DNA from: Certhia americana | Taxonomy: Eukaryota; Chordata; Aves; Passeriformes; Certhiidae | Length of the DNA: 64,000 nt | NCBI GenBank assembly: GCA_018697195.1 | Contig: CM031870.1 | Coordinates: 14,100,529 to 14,164,528, forward strand | Direction: 5' to 3' | Shown here: in pieces, positions 43,665 through 55,600 of the stretch | How positions within the stretch are numbered: position 1 is the first letter of the stretch | How the letters are laid out: every line of letters begins with the position of its first letter | Translations under genes and position numbers: made by a program | Notes under the pieces: model-generated | Databases searched by the model: none | Seen by the model: the letters and a program-made list of their open reading frames with translations, nothing else | Told to the model about the DNA's origin: nothing

Positions 43665-45855
43665 CAGCAGCTCTCCTCGGGTGGATTTGGTGCTCTGAGA
43701 GGATGAAGAGGGACTTCAAACGTCTTTGCACTTGATGAAGGCACAAGGAAGCCTCAGGTCGGGGGGTGACTGAGCCACGGACCAGGGAAAAGGAAAACCA
43801 GCAGCCAGGCTTTGTTGTCTGACTCCGATATTTTGAAGCCCTTCTGGCTGTTGAGGGGTGAAAGGGAACCTGGAGAAGGAGCTCAGGAAAGGGACACTGC
43901 AGGAAGTGCCACTGCCTGTGGCGCTGGGGACTGTCCCGACAGGCACCGAGCCCCTCCCAGGGATGCTCCGAACCGCGGGAGATCGGGATGGAGATGGAAG
44001 CGACAGCGCTGACTTTCCCCTGCTGCTCTGCCCAGCCCGAGCATCTGCCGTGCCAAAGTGTCCCTGACACACTCACTGGGCAGAGCTGGGAACGAGGGAA
44101 GCGCCTCCTGGACTCGCACAGAGTTGGGATTTGCTTTTGGTTTGGGGTTTGGGGTTTTGTTTTGTTGGTTTTGTTTCTTGTTGGTTTTTTTTTTTTTTTA
44201 ATTAACTTAATGCAAATGTCCTCATCCAGCTGGCTCAGCCCATCCTTGCCCCGTGCTCCTGCTGGGGCCGGCTGCGTGCAGAGCCCTCCGTGGCTGCAGG
44301 GGCAGCCCGGGGGTGCTGGGGACAGGGCGTGAGCTCACTTGGTCACCTGCCTCCTTATTTATTTTTGCTGTCTGTGGCTCAGTACTGTCGGCACGTCTCG
44401 GCATCCCGGCTCCGCTGCCTCCTGCTCCCTCCTCCTGCTGCCGGGCTCTGCCGCGGAGGTGGCTCCGGGGGGAGCTGTCACTTGTCCCCAGCCGGGGACA
44501 GACGCGCTGGCTCTGTCGGACACCGGGGCGAGGCTGCGGCTCCTCACCCCGCAGCAGAGGCCGGTCCGAGGGACACGCAGCACTTTGGGAGCTGCAGCGG
44601 AGGGGCCCGAGCTCCCCACCTCACCTCCCAAAGTCCCTGGCCTGGGGACAGTGGCCTGTGCCATTCCCAGCCGGAGCAGGGCTCTGCTGGTGATAGCTGC
44701 AGCCCTGGAGGGAGAGCCTGCTCCGGCTGCCTTTCCCCTCTGTTCCCTGGGCTGGGGCAGGGGCTGAGAGCTCGTTCCTCATCCCTGGCGCTGGAATCTC
44801 GGTGCTGACGGGGGAGAGGAGCCGGAGAACCCCGCGGCAGCTCCCGGGAAACAAAAGCCATGTTTACATCAGACAGCCCTGGGCTTGCTGGCACAAGCGG
44901 CCGTGGCACAGCGTGACCCCTGGAGTGGCCGCTCTCCCCCCCTCTGCTGCTCCCAGCCAGCGGAATCCCAGGGATCGGCTTCAGCCAGCGGTCCCTCTTC
45001 CTGCTCGTCAGGTTTTGGGAATGCCAGAACGGCCTGGAAGCAGAAGCCACAACAATCCCGGGGGGTGCCTGCTCCTCTTCCCCCCACCCAAGCCCCTTCC
45101 AGCCCTCGGGGTGACCCTGCCCGGGGAGTCGTGGGCGCTGTCACCGCCTTATCCCGGGCCCCCCGTGTCACCTCTGGGTGCTCATCCCCCAAAGCCCCTG
45201 CAGGGCAGAAGGGTCGGGGTGAAGCCCAAACCCCGGGGCAGCTCCTGCAGCCCAGCCCTCCCCTACACCCACCCCTCCTGCCTCCCTCCCTGCCCCGAGG
45301 CCGCGGGAAGAAGCCACGTAATGTACATTTCCAGAGAAGCTTTGGGTGTAAATCAGTGTATACTTGGAGAGGGAAAATTTTTCTATCTTGTAGAGTAGGT
45401 ATTTTTATAGAATGAAGGTTGATCCATTTTTTTAATACTTTAAAAGAAGAGAGAAATGTATCTGTGTATACACAAAAACATATATATATATATATATGTA
45501 TAAATATATAAATATTGGAGATCTGCCTTTCTCGACTTGGGATCCCGGATCCCCAGGTCTCAAACAATCGTTTGTTTTTTCCTGTCGCTCTCACAGAGGT
45601 ACTGTAACTGTAAATAAGCACCGGGGAAAAAAAAAAAAAAAAGTTTTAAGCAAACAAAAAGCACTGACTTGCACATTCACCATGCTTTAAAGTCCCTATG
45701 GAGAGAGAAAAACAAAAACAAAACTGTACATCCTGAAAATGTTCCTCTTTCCCGACCGGTATGTGAAGGAAGTCCCCCAAAAAAGAGGCAAAAACGGTAT
45801 TGTCTTAACTGATGTATCAATTCTTGTCGGATTAAAAGCTGTTACTATTCCTGCC
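43665..45855 (+). other. RAB11FIP3: RAB11FIP3 3'UTR (inferred)
   Basis: About 2.2 kb runs from the stop codon to the first convincing polyadenylation signal, ATTAAA at 45831-45836. It includes a T/G-rich run near 44140-44200, a (TA)n run near 45480-45515 and an A15-type run near 45627-45643. The end is inferred. An AATAAG near 45613 could give a slightly shorter transcript. Open frames here are short and match nothing I know. Confidence 0.6.
45831..45836 (+). terminator. RAB11FIP3: Polyadenylation signal ATTAAA of RAB11FIP3
   Basis: ATTAAA is followed within 30 bp by a T/C-rich stretch (tattcctgcccggagacttttc). It is the last good hexamer before the hexamer-repeat intergenic region. Confidence 0.6.
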
Positions 45856-45989
45856 CGGAGACTTTTCTTCCACAGAGGTGGATTGGAGCATCCTGAGGAT
45901 CCGAGTGCTGGACTGGAGCATCCCAAATAGTCCAATGGGGCTTGATCGAGTGGAATTCTCCACACCAAGGAGTTTCCTGGGAGTTTTGG

Positions 45990-46175
45990 GAGGATGAAGA
46001 TGATGATGATGATGAGATGATGAATGGGATTAAGGTGAATGATGAGGGAGGTGAGGATGAGGATGAGGATGAGGATGAGGATGAGGATGAGGATGAGGGA
46101 GGCTGGAACTGGCTGGAATGCTCTGATTTTGGGAGGATGAGGATGAGGATGAGGATGAGGATGAGGATGAGAGAG
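45990..46175. repeat. GAT/GAGGAT simple-repeat tract
   Basis: A GATGAT run is followed by two blocks of (GAGGAT)n, at about 46050-46100 and 46133-46172, separated by a unique spacer. It reads as Asp/Glu or Met/Arg runs depending on frame, and is not a gene. Confidence 0.93.
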
Positions 46176-46429
46176 GCTGGACCCCGCTGGTTCCAGAGGG
46201 AGCAAGGTCAGAGGGAGCCAAAATCTCCCCAGCCAGCCAAGTTGTGTGGGTGGGAGTGAGGGAATTCCCCCCTTCACCTTCCTGGAGGATCCAGGTGGGG
46301 TGAGGGACCCTCAGAGCTGATCCTGCTGCCCAGGGACAGGGCAGGCTGGGACAGGGACTCGTGGGTCTGCTCCAGGCAGGAACACGGAGCTTTCCCTTCC
46401 CTTCACACCGGGAGAATCCCCTCGGAGCA

Positions 46430-47900
46430 CTCGGCTGTTCTGAACTGCTCCAAAAATCCTTTAAATGCCCTTCCCCTCCCTGCTAAGCTGCTCCCCACCC
46501 CTCTAAGCCTCCTCCACCCCTCCCCACCCCTTTAAGCCGCCCCCAAAGGGCCTGAACGTGCAAAATCCCCTCCCAGCTCCTGCCGTGCCTCCGGGTGGCT
46601 CCAGATTGTTCCTCTGAACTGCTCCGAGCAGCCCTGGAGCTGCAAAGAGCTGGGGGAAGGCTCTGACACACCCTGAGCTCTCTGAAACCCCCCAGAACTG
46701 CTCCACGCTGCTCAGAGCAGCACTGAGGCTCCAAAACATCCCCAGAGCTGTCCCAAAATGTCCCTGATGTGGTCCAAAATGTCCCTGACGTGCTCTAAAC
46801 ATCCCTAAGCTGCATAAAACATCCCAGAGCTGCCCAAAAACATCACAGAGCACCTCCATGCTCTAAAATGTCCCTGAACTGTTTGAAAACCATCCCTGAG
46901 CTTCCCTAAACTGTCCCTGAGCTGCTCTAAACCATCCTTGAGCTGTCTTAAGCACCTCTGAAGCATCTTGGAGCTGCCCTAAATCACCCCTGATGTGCCC
47001 TAAACCATCCCTAGGCTGTCCTAAGCACCCTTGAGCACTTCTGGAACATCCTGGATCTGCCCAAAACCATCCCTGAGCTGCCCTTAAGCATCACTGAGTA
47101 CCTCCAAAGCATCCCTGAGCATCTGTAAATCACCTCTGCAGTGTTCCCAACTGCTCTACACCCTCCAAGCAGCTCTAGAGTGCACCAAAGATTTCCCTGA
47201 ACACCTCTGAAACATCCTTTTAAAAATCCCTCTGAAATCTCAGTCTCCAGCATCTCGAAGCTGCTCTAGAAATGGGGTAAGTAAACAGCTCTGGGGGTGT
47301 TTCTGTGGTGCTGGGTTGCTTCAAGGAGCTGTAAATCACCTTTGAGCAGCTTAGGCTCTGGAAGGATGGAGCTCTGGCCATTACTGAACCACTTGAACTG
47401 TTCAAACAGCCCTGAAAGGCACCAAGATGCTCCAGCTGCCTCGAAGTAGCACTTGAAGCTCTCTAAACTCTTCTAAAACTCCTCAAAATGGCTCAAAACG
47501 GATCACAGAAAAAGTCTCGTGGCAGCTCTGAAGCTCTCCAAGCCTCCTCCATGCAGCTGTGAAACTCCTCAAGTGCCCCAACAGCCTCCAAAACGCCCTC
47601 GAAACCCCTCTGGACCTTCCTCACATGCCTCTCGACAGGGTTAAAGCTTTTTAATAACATCTCTAAACTCAAACAATTTGCAGCCACCCTAACCCCCCTC
47701 TGAACCACATCAGAGGGGCACAGGCAACCCTAAAACGACTCCAAAGCTTCCCGAAAACTCATAAAAAAATAATCAGAGCTATTCCAAATCCAGCTCTTCT
47801 GCACTTCCTCTGCAAAGGGCTCTGAATAGTTTAAAACCTCTTCAGCCTTTTCAAAACTGCTCCAGAGAAGTCCTAAAGCTCTGAAGGTCTCTGCATCCTT
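46430..47900. repeat. Degenerate short-period tandem repeat (ancient satellite-like)
   Basis: About 1.4 kb is built from variants of 'aaaccatccctgagctgccc', each 20-30 bp: 'ctctaaaccatccttgagct', 'ccctaaaccatccctaggct', 'caaaaccatccctgagctgc'. Later units drift to 'ctgaaaggcacc' and 'aaactcctcaaaatg'. No single exact unit survives. I see no gene in it. Confidence 0.65.
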
Positions 47901-48014
47901 CAGAACAGCTCCAGAGCTGGTCCCAGCCCAGCCCAGCTCTGTCCCCTTCACCCAACTCGGGGGCTGAGCACTGTGACAAACCTCCTGTCCTGGGGACAGG
48001 TCTGGGCCACTCAT

Positions 48015-48482
48015 GACAGGAAGGACGTTGAGGGGCTGGAGTGTGTCCAGAGAAAGGAACAGAGCTGGGGAAGGGAATGGAGCACCAGGAGAGGCTGAGG
48101 AAGCTGGGAAAGGGGCTCAGCCTGGAGAAAAGGAGGCTCAGGGGGGACCTGAGCTTTGCACAAATCACTGACAGGAGGGGACAGCCAGGGTGGGGTCAGG
48201 CTCTACTCCCAGGGAACAGGGACAGGAGGAGAGGGAACAGCCTCAAGCTGTGCCAGGGGAGGTTTAGGTTCGATATTGGGAAAATTCTTTCATTGAAAGG
48301 GTGGTGAGGCACTGGCACAGCTGCCCGGGGCAGTGGTGGAATCCCCACCCTTGGAGGGGTCTAAAGACGTGGATGTGGCACTTGGGGACAGGGCTCAGTG
48401 GTGGCCTCGGCAGTGCTGGGGGACAGTTGGACTCGGTGATCTCAGAAGACTTTTCCAACCTCGATAATCCTGTGGTTCTGTG
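48015..48482 (+). mobile_element. CR1 LINE 3' fragment, longest in window
   Basis: About 470 bp. It includes 'ggagtgtgtccagagaaagg', 'ctcagcctggagaaaaggag', 'gaggtttaggttcgatattg' and 'ggcactggcacagctgcccg', and ends 'aatcctgtggttctgtga'. Confidence 0.92.
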
Positions 48483-49249
48483 AGCCAGGGGACTTTTCAG
48501 AATGTCCCCAAAGCATGTCCCACGTGCCCTGGTCCTTGTCCTGCATCTCCCTCAGGGCTGGATCCAGCAGGATCCATGGGCACGTCCCTGTGCCCCATCC
48601 ATGGCAGGAATGTGCTCCAGCCCACACGTGGGGCTGCTGAGGGCCCTGCTGGCTGCAGGAGGACCCTCTCTCTGGAGAAGGGATTTCCAGCTCCTTCCCC
48701 ATCTGCTGCCGATCCCGGGCCGGGGCTGGGATGGGGTTAACCCTTGGTAGCCGGGCTGGGAGGGAGGAGGGCCCCAAGCCCCAGTGCAGCTCTCACCGCA
48801 GGGTGCTGCCTGTGGGACTCATCTGGGCAGAGCACCGGAATGAGCACGGTCCCCAGGGATGCTCCGGGCACTCCAGCATGAGACAAAACCCCTGGCAGAG
48901 GGTGGTGATACCCCAGCAAAGACCCCACACCCAGCCGGCAGACAGCGACAGCAACCCTGCCTGTTTCAGACTATTTTCCTCCTCTTGCTCCGAGCTGGAA
49001 ATTCCTGGGTGATGCAGAACTTGGGGAGGACAGCCTTCTTGAAATCCCGTGCCGCGGGAACCTGCCAGGACCCCCCAGCCTGCCTGGGACCGCCCAGCCT
49101 GGCCAGGCTTCCCCTCCTGGGAAGCTCCAACCTGCCCGGTATCCTGCAGCCTGCCGGGGCTCCCCAGCCTTCCTGGGAGCCCTCCAGCCTGGCCAGGAAC
49201 TCCCCCCAACTCTCTCCGGGCCCCCCAGCCTGCTGGGCCCCCCAGCCGG

Positions 49250-49540
49250 GGGCTGCAGCATCCCAGTGCCCCGGGATGGGGCGGGCTCGGCGGAGCTGCG
49301 GGGGCCGGCCCGGGGGAGGCGGGGGGGGGTCTCGGGCTGGGGCGGGGGCGCAGGCAGGACCTCCCCCTCCCCTCCCCTTCCCCTCCCCTCCCCCGGCCGG
49401 TCCCCTCCTCCTTCCCCTCCCGCCGAGGGCAGCCGGCGCCGTCCCGTCCCGTCCCGGGGCTCGGTGGGCTCCGCTGCGCTGCCCCCTCCCCATGCGGGGG
49501 TCCCGGGTGGGCGGCAGCCCCGGCCCCCCCCCGCCCCGCC
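49250..49540 (+). promoter_or_regulatory. SEPTIN12: CpG-island promoter region of SEPTIN12 (inferred)
   Basis: It is dense in CpG, with several GC boxes (gatggggcgggctcgg, tggggcgggggcg) and no TATA box, directly upstream of the long-isoform ATG. An upstream out-of-frame ATG at 49492 in poor context would overlap the start if it is transcribed. The transcription start itself cannot be placed. Confidence 0.55.
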
Positions 49541-49604
49541 ATGGCCCGGCTCTCGGTCAAGGAACACCTGGATGGGATCCTCCCCGACTTCGAAGGGGCG
49601 GGGG
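49541..49604 (+). CDS. SEPTIN12: SEPTIN12 exon 1 (long isoform start)
   Basis: It encodes [20 protein letters not shown] plus G. The donor is gggg/gtgggc, a weak site, and the exit phase is 1. The peptide parallels the SEPT9 v3 first exon (NAQLDGIISDFE). The phase joins exactly to 51781 to give ALKKSFE. Confidence 0.72.
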
Positions 49605-52600
49605 GTGGGCCCCCCCCCGGGGTGGGGCCCCCCCCCCGGGGCTGGGGATCGTGGGAGAAACGGGGAATGTCCCCCGGAGGGGGGAACGCTGCTGCCTGGG
49701 CTTTTGGGGGGTGGGGGTGCCCCCCGAGGGCTGAGCATCGGGGGGGGGCTGCACTCCCCCCGCCCGGAGGTTGATTTTGGGGGCGATGCTGCTGTCTGGG
49801 CTTTTGGAAGGGCTGGGGTGCCCAAGGGGGGAGCACCGGGCACTGGGTTTCGGTCCGGGGGTTTTGCTGCTGCTGAGCTGCGGATCTCGGGGGGCCTGGG
49901 GGGTTCCCCGAGGTCTCAGCGTCGTAGGGGGGGCTGGGTACTGGGGGCGGGAGTAAAGCCCCCAGGGGCTGCACATCGTGGGGACACGGGGTGACCCCTC
50001 AGGAATCGTGGGGGGCTGCTCTCCCCCCCAGCTCGGGGGGATGTAGGGGGGCTCTGGGGGGCCGCAGCTGTGGGGTGGGCAAGGGGGGGTTACTAAAGCT
50101 GGGGACCCTCCGTGCTCGCGGTGTCTCTGTGCGCGCTCCCCGCGTGTGCGCGCTCCCCGCGTGTGCGCGCTCCCCGCGTGTGCGCGCTCCCCGCGTGTGC
50201 GCGCTCCCCGCGTGTGCGCGCTCTCAGCCGCGGGCCGGGGGCTGCGGGGGGGGGGGCCGGGGCGGGAGGCGAAACCCGACCCCGGGGCTGCTGCTGCCCT
50301 CGCTGGGGAGGAATGTGTGCACCTACCCCGGGCACCTTAACCCCACCGCTGCCGGCTGACACCCCTCAACCCCCGCCGAACCCCCACATCCCCCCCGAAC
50401 CCCCCGCTCAACCTCCTGCTCCTTTACTTCCCACCATCCCCCGAGCACCCTGCCACCCCTACAAACCTCCTGCCACCCCATCTCAACATCTCCCCCTTCA
50501 CCTCGTGACACCCCACCTTCACACCCTGCCGTTCCCCCATCCCCCCGTCCGTCCTAAACCTCCTGCCACCCCCACCTCGCCATCCATCCCCTCGTTGCTC
50601 CCCCCTGTCCATCACTCCGGACACCATCTAGAGTCTGGATGAGGCTGGCTCAGGGGCCAGAGGCAGGTTTGGGGTAGAAGGAGGCATTTGGGGCGGTAAC
50701 AAAGCAGAGACATGGGTGTGGGGATGGGGTCGCCGGCTCCCGTGACCCCGTGGCCCCCGGCAGCTCGGCCGGTGGGGCAGGGCCGGCCCGGCCGCAGAAT
50801 TACCTGCCCGCGGGAGAGCTGTGATTGGCAGCGCTCACACCCCGGCCTCTGACCCCTGCCCTGCCCGGGGCACAGGGGCACCAGGGGAGGGGACAGGGAC
50901 GGGACCCTCATGGCTGAGGAACAGGAGGGTGAGGGCGGGCTGTTTCCAGTGGGCTGGCACAGGCTGGCACATGTGCCGACGGGATGAGGATGCAGGGGCG
51001 CAGCGTGGGCCGCACCCACAGAGCCCTCGGGAGGGGAGACAGCCGCTTGGCAGCGAGGGCGAGGGAGGCTCCGGGGGTCGCCTGGGCCCCCCGAGCTCTG
51101 CCCGGGGCCGCGGACCCGGCTGCCGACACCGTGCGGAGCCCCTCGGGCAGCTCCTGGGGAGCCTCCTGCGGGGAAGGAGGGGGCGGCTGCACCGTGGGGG
51201 CTCCACGGGGGTCGCACCCATAGGGGATGGTCCTCACGTCCTCTGCCAAGCGCTCGGAGGTGGTGCCAGCAGAGAGCTTTGCACCGGGGCCCGGCGCTGC
51301 GATACCCCTGGGGAGCCAAGGGGGTCCCACGCTGGCACCCAGGGAGGCGCAGCAGGAGCCACCAGAACGGGCTGTGACAGTCCCTGAGCGTGGCGATAGC
51401 GCTGGCCCTCCTGCCATCAGCGGGCTCCAGGGTTAACGCCCGGGAAAGAGCAGGAATCCTCCCCGCCGGCTGCCTGGAGGGATGCAGGGGGAGAGGGTCA
51501 GGCTGGGATCCGGTTACTCGGCCGGATCCCTTTCAGGGGGAATAAAGCGGGCAGTGTGCTGCGAGGGGAGCCGGCGGCACCCGCCAGATAAACCGGGGAA
51601 CAATGATAAAACCCGCGGGGACAGCGCCGCAGGGCTGGGGAGGAGCTGGCGCCGGGCTGGGGTCCTCGGTGGGTCGGGCTCGTAAGGAGGGGGCACCTCT
51701 GGGTGCTGGGGAGACACGCACGGGGCCGGCGAGGGGACGGGGTGCCACTCTGATGCCACCATCTATCTCTCTGTCCCCAGCGCTCAAGAAGTCATTTGAG
51801 GCAGAAGATGGGGACGAGGCACCCGGCTCGCCGCTGTCCTCAGGCACCGGCGACAGCCACCAGGCGCTGCAGCCCGGCCACCCGCCCCGCTTGAGCAGCA
51901 TCACCGGCCCCAGCCCGGCGCCCAGCCCCTTGCTGCGGACCCGGCTCGGCACCGGCTTGGCCACGGGCCGAACCAACGGCACCGGCGGCACCAGCATCGC
52001 CCGCGCCGCCTCCTTCCAGAACCGCCAGGCCTTCGCCACGGGGCCGGGCAGTGACGGCGAGAGCCAGCGCAGCTCATCCTCCAGCCTGGAGAGCCCCGCG
52101 CCCAGCGGGCCCCCCCAGCCACCGGGCAGCCCCCCGGCCGCCAGCCCCGGCTTGAAGAAGGTCCCGTCCCATGGCAGTGTCTTCCCGGTGGAGCTGGATC
52201 ATCCCCTCCGCGGGGCCGCCGCCAGTCACGGCTCTCTGCCGGCGCTGGACCTGCACATCGCCGAGGAACCGGGCCTGGGGATGCCGTGGGGCACCCAGAG
52301 CTCTGCACCCCAGCCTCGCACCCACCAACTTTCCGCCTCCTCCTCCTCCTCCCTGCCCCCATACGATGGCACAGAGACAGCCCCGGGGCTGCCCCCGCTC
52401 CCGGAGGGGCCGGCGGGGTGGGACATGTCCCCCCGCACGGTGTCCCGGCCGCAGCGGAGGGTCACCCTCAGCGCCAGCCCCTCCCCGTCCGTCCGGCGCC
52501 CTCCTCAGCCCTGGGTTCAGGGGGAGGCAGCTCCGGCTGAGGGGAGGGCCGAGGGGCTGCCACCACTGCCAGCCCCCCAAGCCGCCACCTTCAGGCTGGT

Positions 52601-55600
52601 GTCACAGCCGCAGACGGTGCAAGTGAGCTCCCAGCCCGCCTTCCTCGGGGGGCTGGTGCTGGTGCCGGCCTTGGGGACCCCTCCCAGCGCCGGGCTGATG
52701 GGACCACGGGGACCCTGCGTGGTGGCAGCGGCTCCCGGCGAGGCTGCGGACGGCAGCGGGGCAGCGGTGACGCCAGAGCACGGTAGGACTCGTTCTTGTC
52801 TCTCTCTCCATCAGGCCCCCCTCGGTGGGCGCAGCGATGGCAAAACCCCGCAATGAGGTGACGCCGAGGAGAGCGCAGTGACGGTGACTTTGGGGACAGG
52901 AGCCAGCTCGCTGCTCCCCGCTGCCGGGGCCGCCTTGGCTGTGTGGGGGGGCTGAAGGCGAGGAGCTGGCAGCTCTCCTGGCCCGCCCGTCCCCGCGGTG
53001 CCTGGCGAGCTGCCCGCACCGCCCCGGCTCTAATTGTCCCTCCCGGCACGGGAGACAGGTCGGGACACATGTGCCCCATCGCGCCGGGCCCCGCGCGTGC
53101 CGCCTATCGCCGCGATCTTGTCCCGTGTCCAGCGCTTTTCTTCCCCTCTCATCCCTCCTCGCTTGGCACGGGGCTGGATCCTGTTCCTCCCTTCCCGTGG
53201 GGCGCGGGGAGGTGGCGGGGGGCCAAGGGTGTGCGCCGAGTGCCGCGGGGAACGGGGCCCGGCTCCCCGGCACGGCTGTACCCTCGGGTCCCGCCGTGCC
53301 AGGTGGGCGCTGCCAAGCCCCTGCCCGTCCCCAAGCGTGGGGAGGGGGTAGCCAAGTGTCCCCCCCCCTCTTCCCAGCGGCTGCTCCGGGAGGGCGCCGG
53401 GTGGCCGGAAGACGGCCGCCACCGCCGCTGCTCCCTGGTTGGGTGCTTGGGGCTCCTCGTCTCGCTGTCCTCTCGTGGAGCCGCCGTCGCCGGGCCATAA
53501 GTACTGACGCGGTGAAGGCATCCATACATCTGCTCCGGGCCGCGGTGAATCATCCCCCAGCAATGCCCGTGGCCCTGCTGCCCAGCCAGCCCGGCTGCCC
53601 CGCTGCCTGCCGCTCCCCGGGCGAGGGATGGGGCTGGGGACGAGCCGGAGTCATGAGGACACGGGGGAACAGAGCTTGAGGCTGAGCCAGAGTGATGGGG
53701 ACACTAAGGGACAGTGCTCAGGGCTGAGACAGGTGATGGGGACAACGATATGGTGTTCAGGGTTGAGTCAGGAGTGATGGGGACACAAAGAGCCAGCAGT
53801 TGGGGTGGCGCCAACGTGACAGGGATGTGGGCACACGGTGCTCGGGGCCAAGCCGGGGTGATGGGGGCACGAAGGGAAAGTGCTCAGGGCTGAGACGAGG
53901 TGACAGGGACACGGGGCTCAGGACAGAGCTGCGGTAATGCAGTTGTGCTCAGAGCTGAGCTGGGGTCATGGGGACACGGTGCTTGGGGACAAGCCGGGGT
54001 CACAGGGATACAAGGGACAGTGCTCAGGGCTGTGACAAAGACACGGAGCTCAAGAGCAAGCTGGGCAGATGGGGAAATGGGGACACGGAGCTCGGGATGC
54101 AGCCGGGGTGATGAGGGGACAGTGCTCAGAGCCGTGTTGGTGGCCGGCAGCCGAGGGCAGCAGGCCCAGGCTGGGGGACACATGAGCCAGCGGGCAGCGG
54201 GTGGCACCGGCTGCCCTGCAGATGGCCCGGGGCTGGCAGGGGGCTGGCAGACACTGCTCGGGCACAGCGGTTTCTGTGCCAGGAAGAGGTGGGAACGTGC
54301 TGTTTCCTCTCCCGGGAGGCCACCCCGGCCCCCAGCCGCTGACACCCGCGGGTGACCGCGGGGTGCCGTGGCACGGTGGGTCCCACACCCCGCAGGAGGA
54401 AGCTCCGAGCGAGCCGCCGGCCGCCGCATTTCACTTCCACGCCGGGTCGCCCACGCAGGGCCCGGGGCGAGGAGGAGGAGCGGAGGAGGAGCCGTGGGCC
54501 GCAGCCGCCCTCTGCCTTGCACCCCAGGAGCCATTTGGCCCCGGTGACCAGCTCTCGGCGGCAGCAGCCCCGGCTCCGGCCGGCTCGCCCAGGTAGGGAT
54601 GGCGTGGTGGCAGCGGGCAGGGCGGTGTGCGGGCAGGGGGTGCAGCCACCGGGGCTGGGTGACTGTCCCCTGTCCCCAGCAGTGCTGTAGGCGCAGGGTT
54701 TCGCTCGATGGTTCACTTCTGCTTCTGCTCACGACGGTCCCCATCCACCCCTAGCCCCGTGCAGTGGCTCCCATGGCCAGACGGGCGGGCTGGCTCCGCG
54801 TCCGGCTGCAGATGGGGACTGTCACCACTGTCCCCTTAGGTGTTTGGCACTGGGAGAGGCACTGGTTTCTGGGTCAGCTTATCTGGGCAGGTAGAGCTGT
54901 GGTGTGGCTGGGGCAGCAGGTGCATCCCCAAAATCTCCATCCCTTTCCCAGAGGGGTCAGCTCCCTTGTGCTGGACCCAGAGCCAGGCTCTCCCTATCCC
55001 ATGCTCGCTTTGGAGCTGTGGTGAGCAGCCGGACAGGGAGCTCCTGTCCCAGTTCATCCTCTCCCACAGCACCCTCCACCCTTGAAGCTTTATTACAGGC
55101 TTCCCGGGGAACTGGCCAATTAACCCTGCATCGGTAATTAAATCCATGGAGGAGACCACGGACCCGGGATTACTTGTCCCTGTCTGGAAAATAAGAGCAT
55201 CCGTGATGAGTCCTGGAACAGGTCTGGCTGCAGGAGCCATTTGCCCCGGAGCTCCGTGGGGATGCCAAAGAGCTTCCACGTGGCCACCCGGCTGCTGGCC
55301 ATTACCAGCGGGGCGTTTTGGGCAGTGAAGACAGGGACACGGGGGGCTCTGGACCCGTGGGGGAGGCAGCAGTGGGTGCAGCACCCAGTGTCACCCCGGA
55401 CGTGCCCTCTGGCTGTGGATGTCTCCTTGGCAGGGCACAGGGCAGTGCTGAGCCCCTGAGTAAAGGCTGCACCCTGGGGAGCTGGGGGGTGAGAGCCCCA
55501 GATCCCACCTGGTCCCTGCCTGCGGTGCCCAGCCACCCTGGATGGCTCCAGCGGCTGCACCGCTTGGCTCTGGATCTGTCCTGGCAACTGCCGAGGCTGG

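Larger units (their letters stand above)
45860..49250. other. Intergenic region RAB11FIP3-SEPTIN12
   Basis: Nothing coding is supported. From left to right it holds the hexamer tract, a short unique stretch, the degenerate satellite, a long CR1 copy, and about 750 bp of unassigned sequence before the SEPTIN12 CpG island. Confidence 0.7.

Noticed and set aside
45942..46259. Acidic (Glu-Asp)n open frame
   Set aside because: It is created by the GAGGAT simple repeat. It has no splice sites, no homologue and no promoter context.
48793..49974. 393-codon open frame on - over the SEPTIN12 promoter
   Set aside because: It is CpG-island sequence with very few stop trinucleotides. The product is Pro/Gly/Arg-rich without motifs.
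53884..54744. 286-codon open frame on -
   Set aside because: It runs through the intron 2 minisatellite and GC-rich sequence; the amino-acid repeats mirror the DNA repeat.
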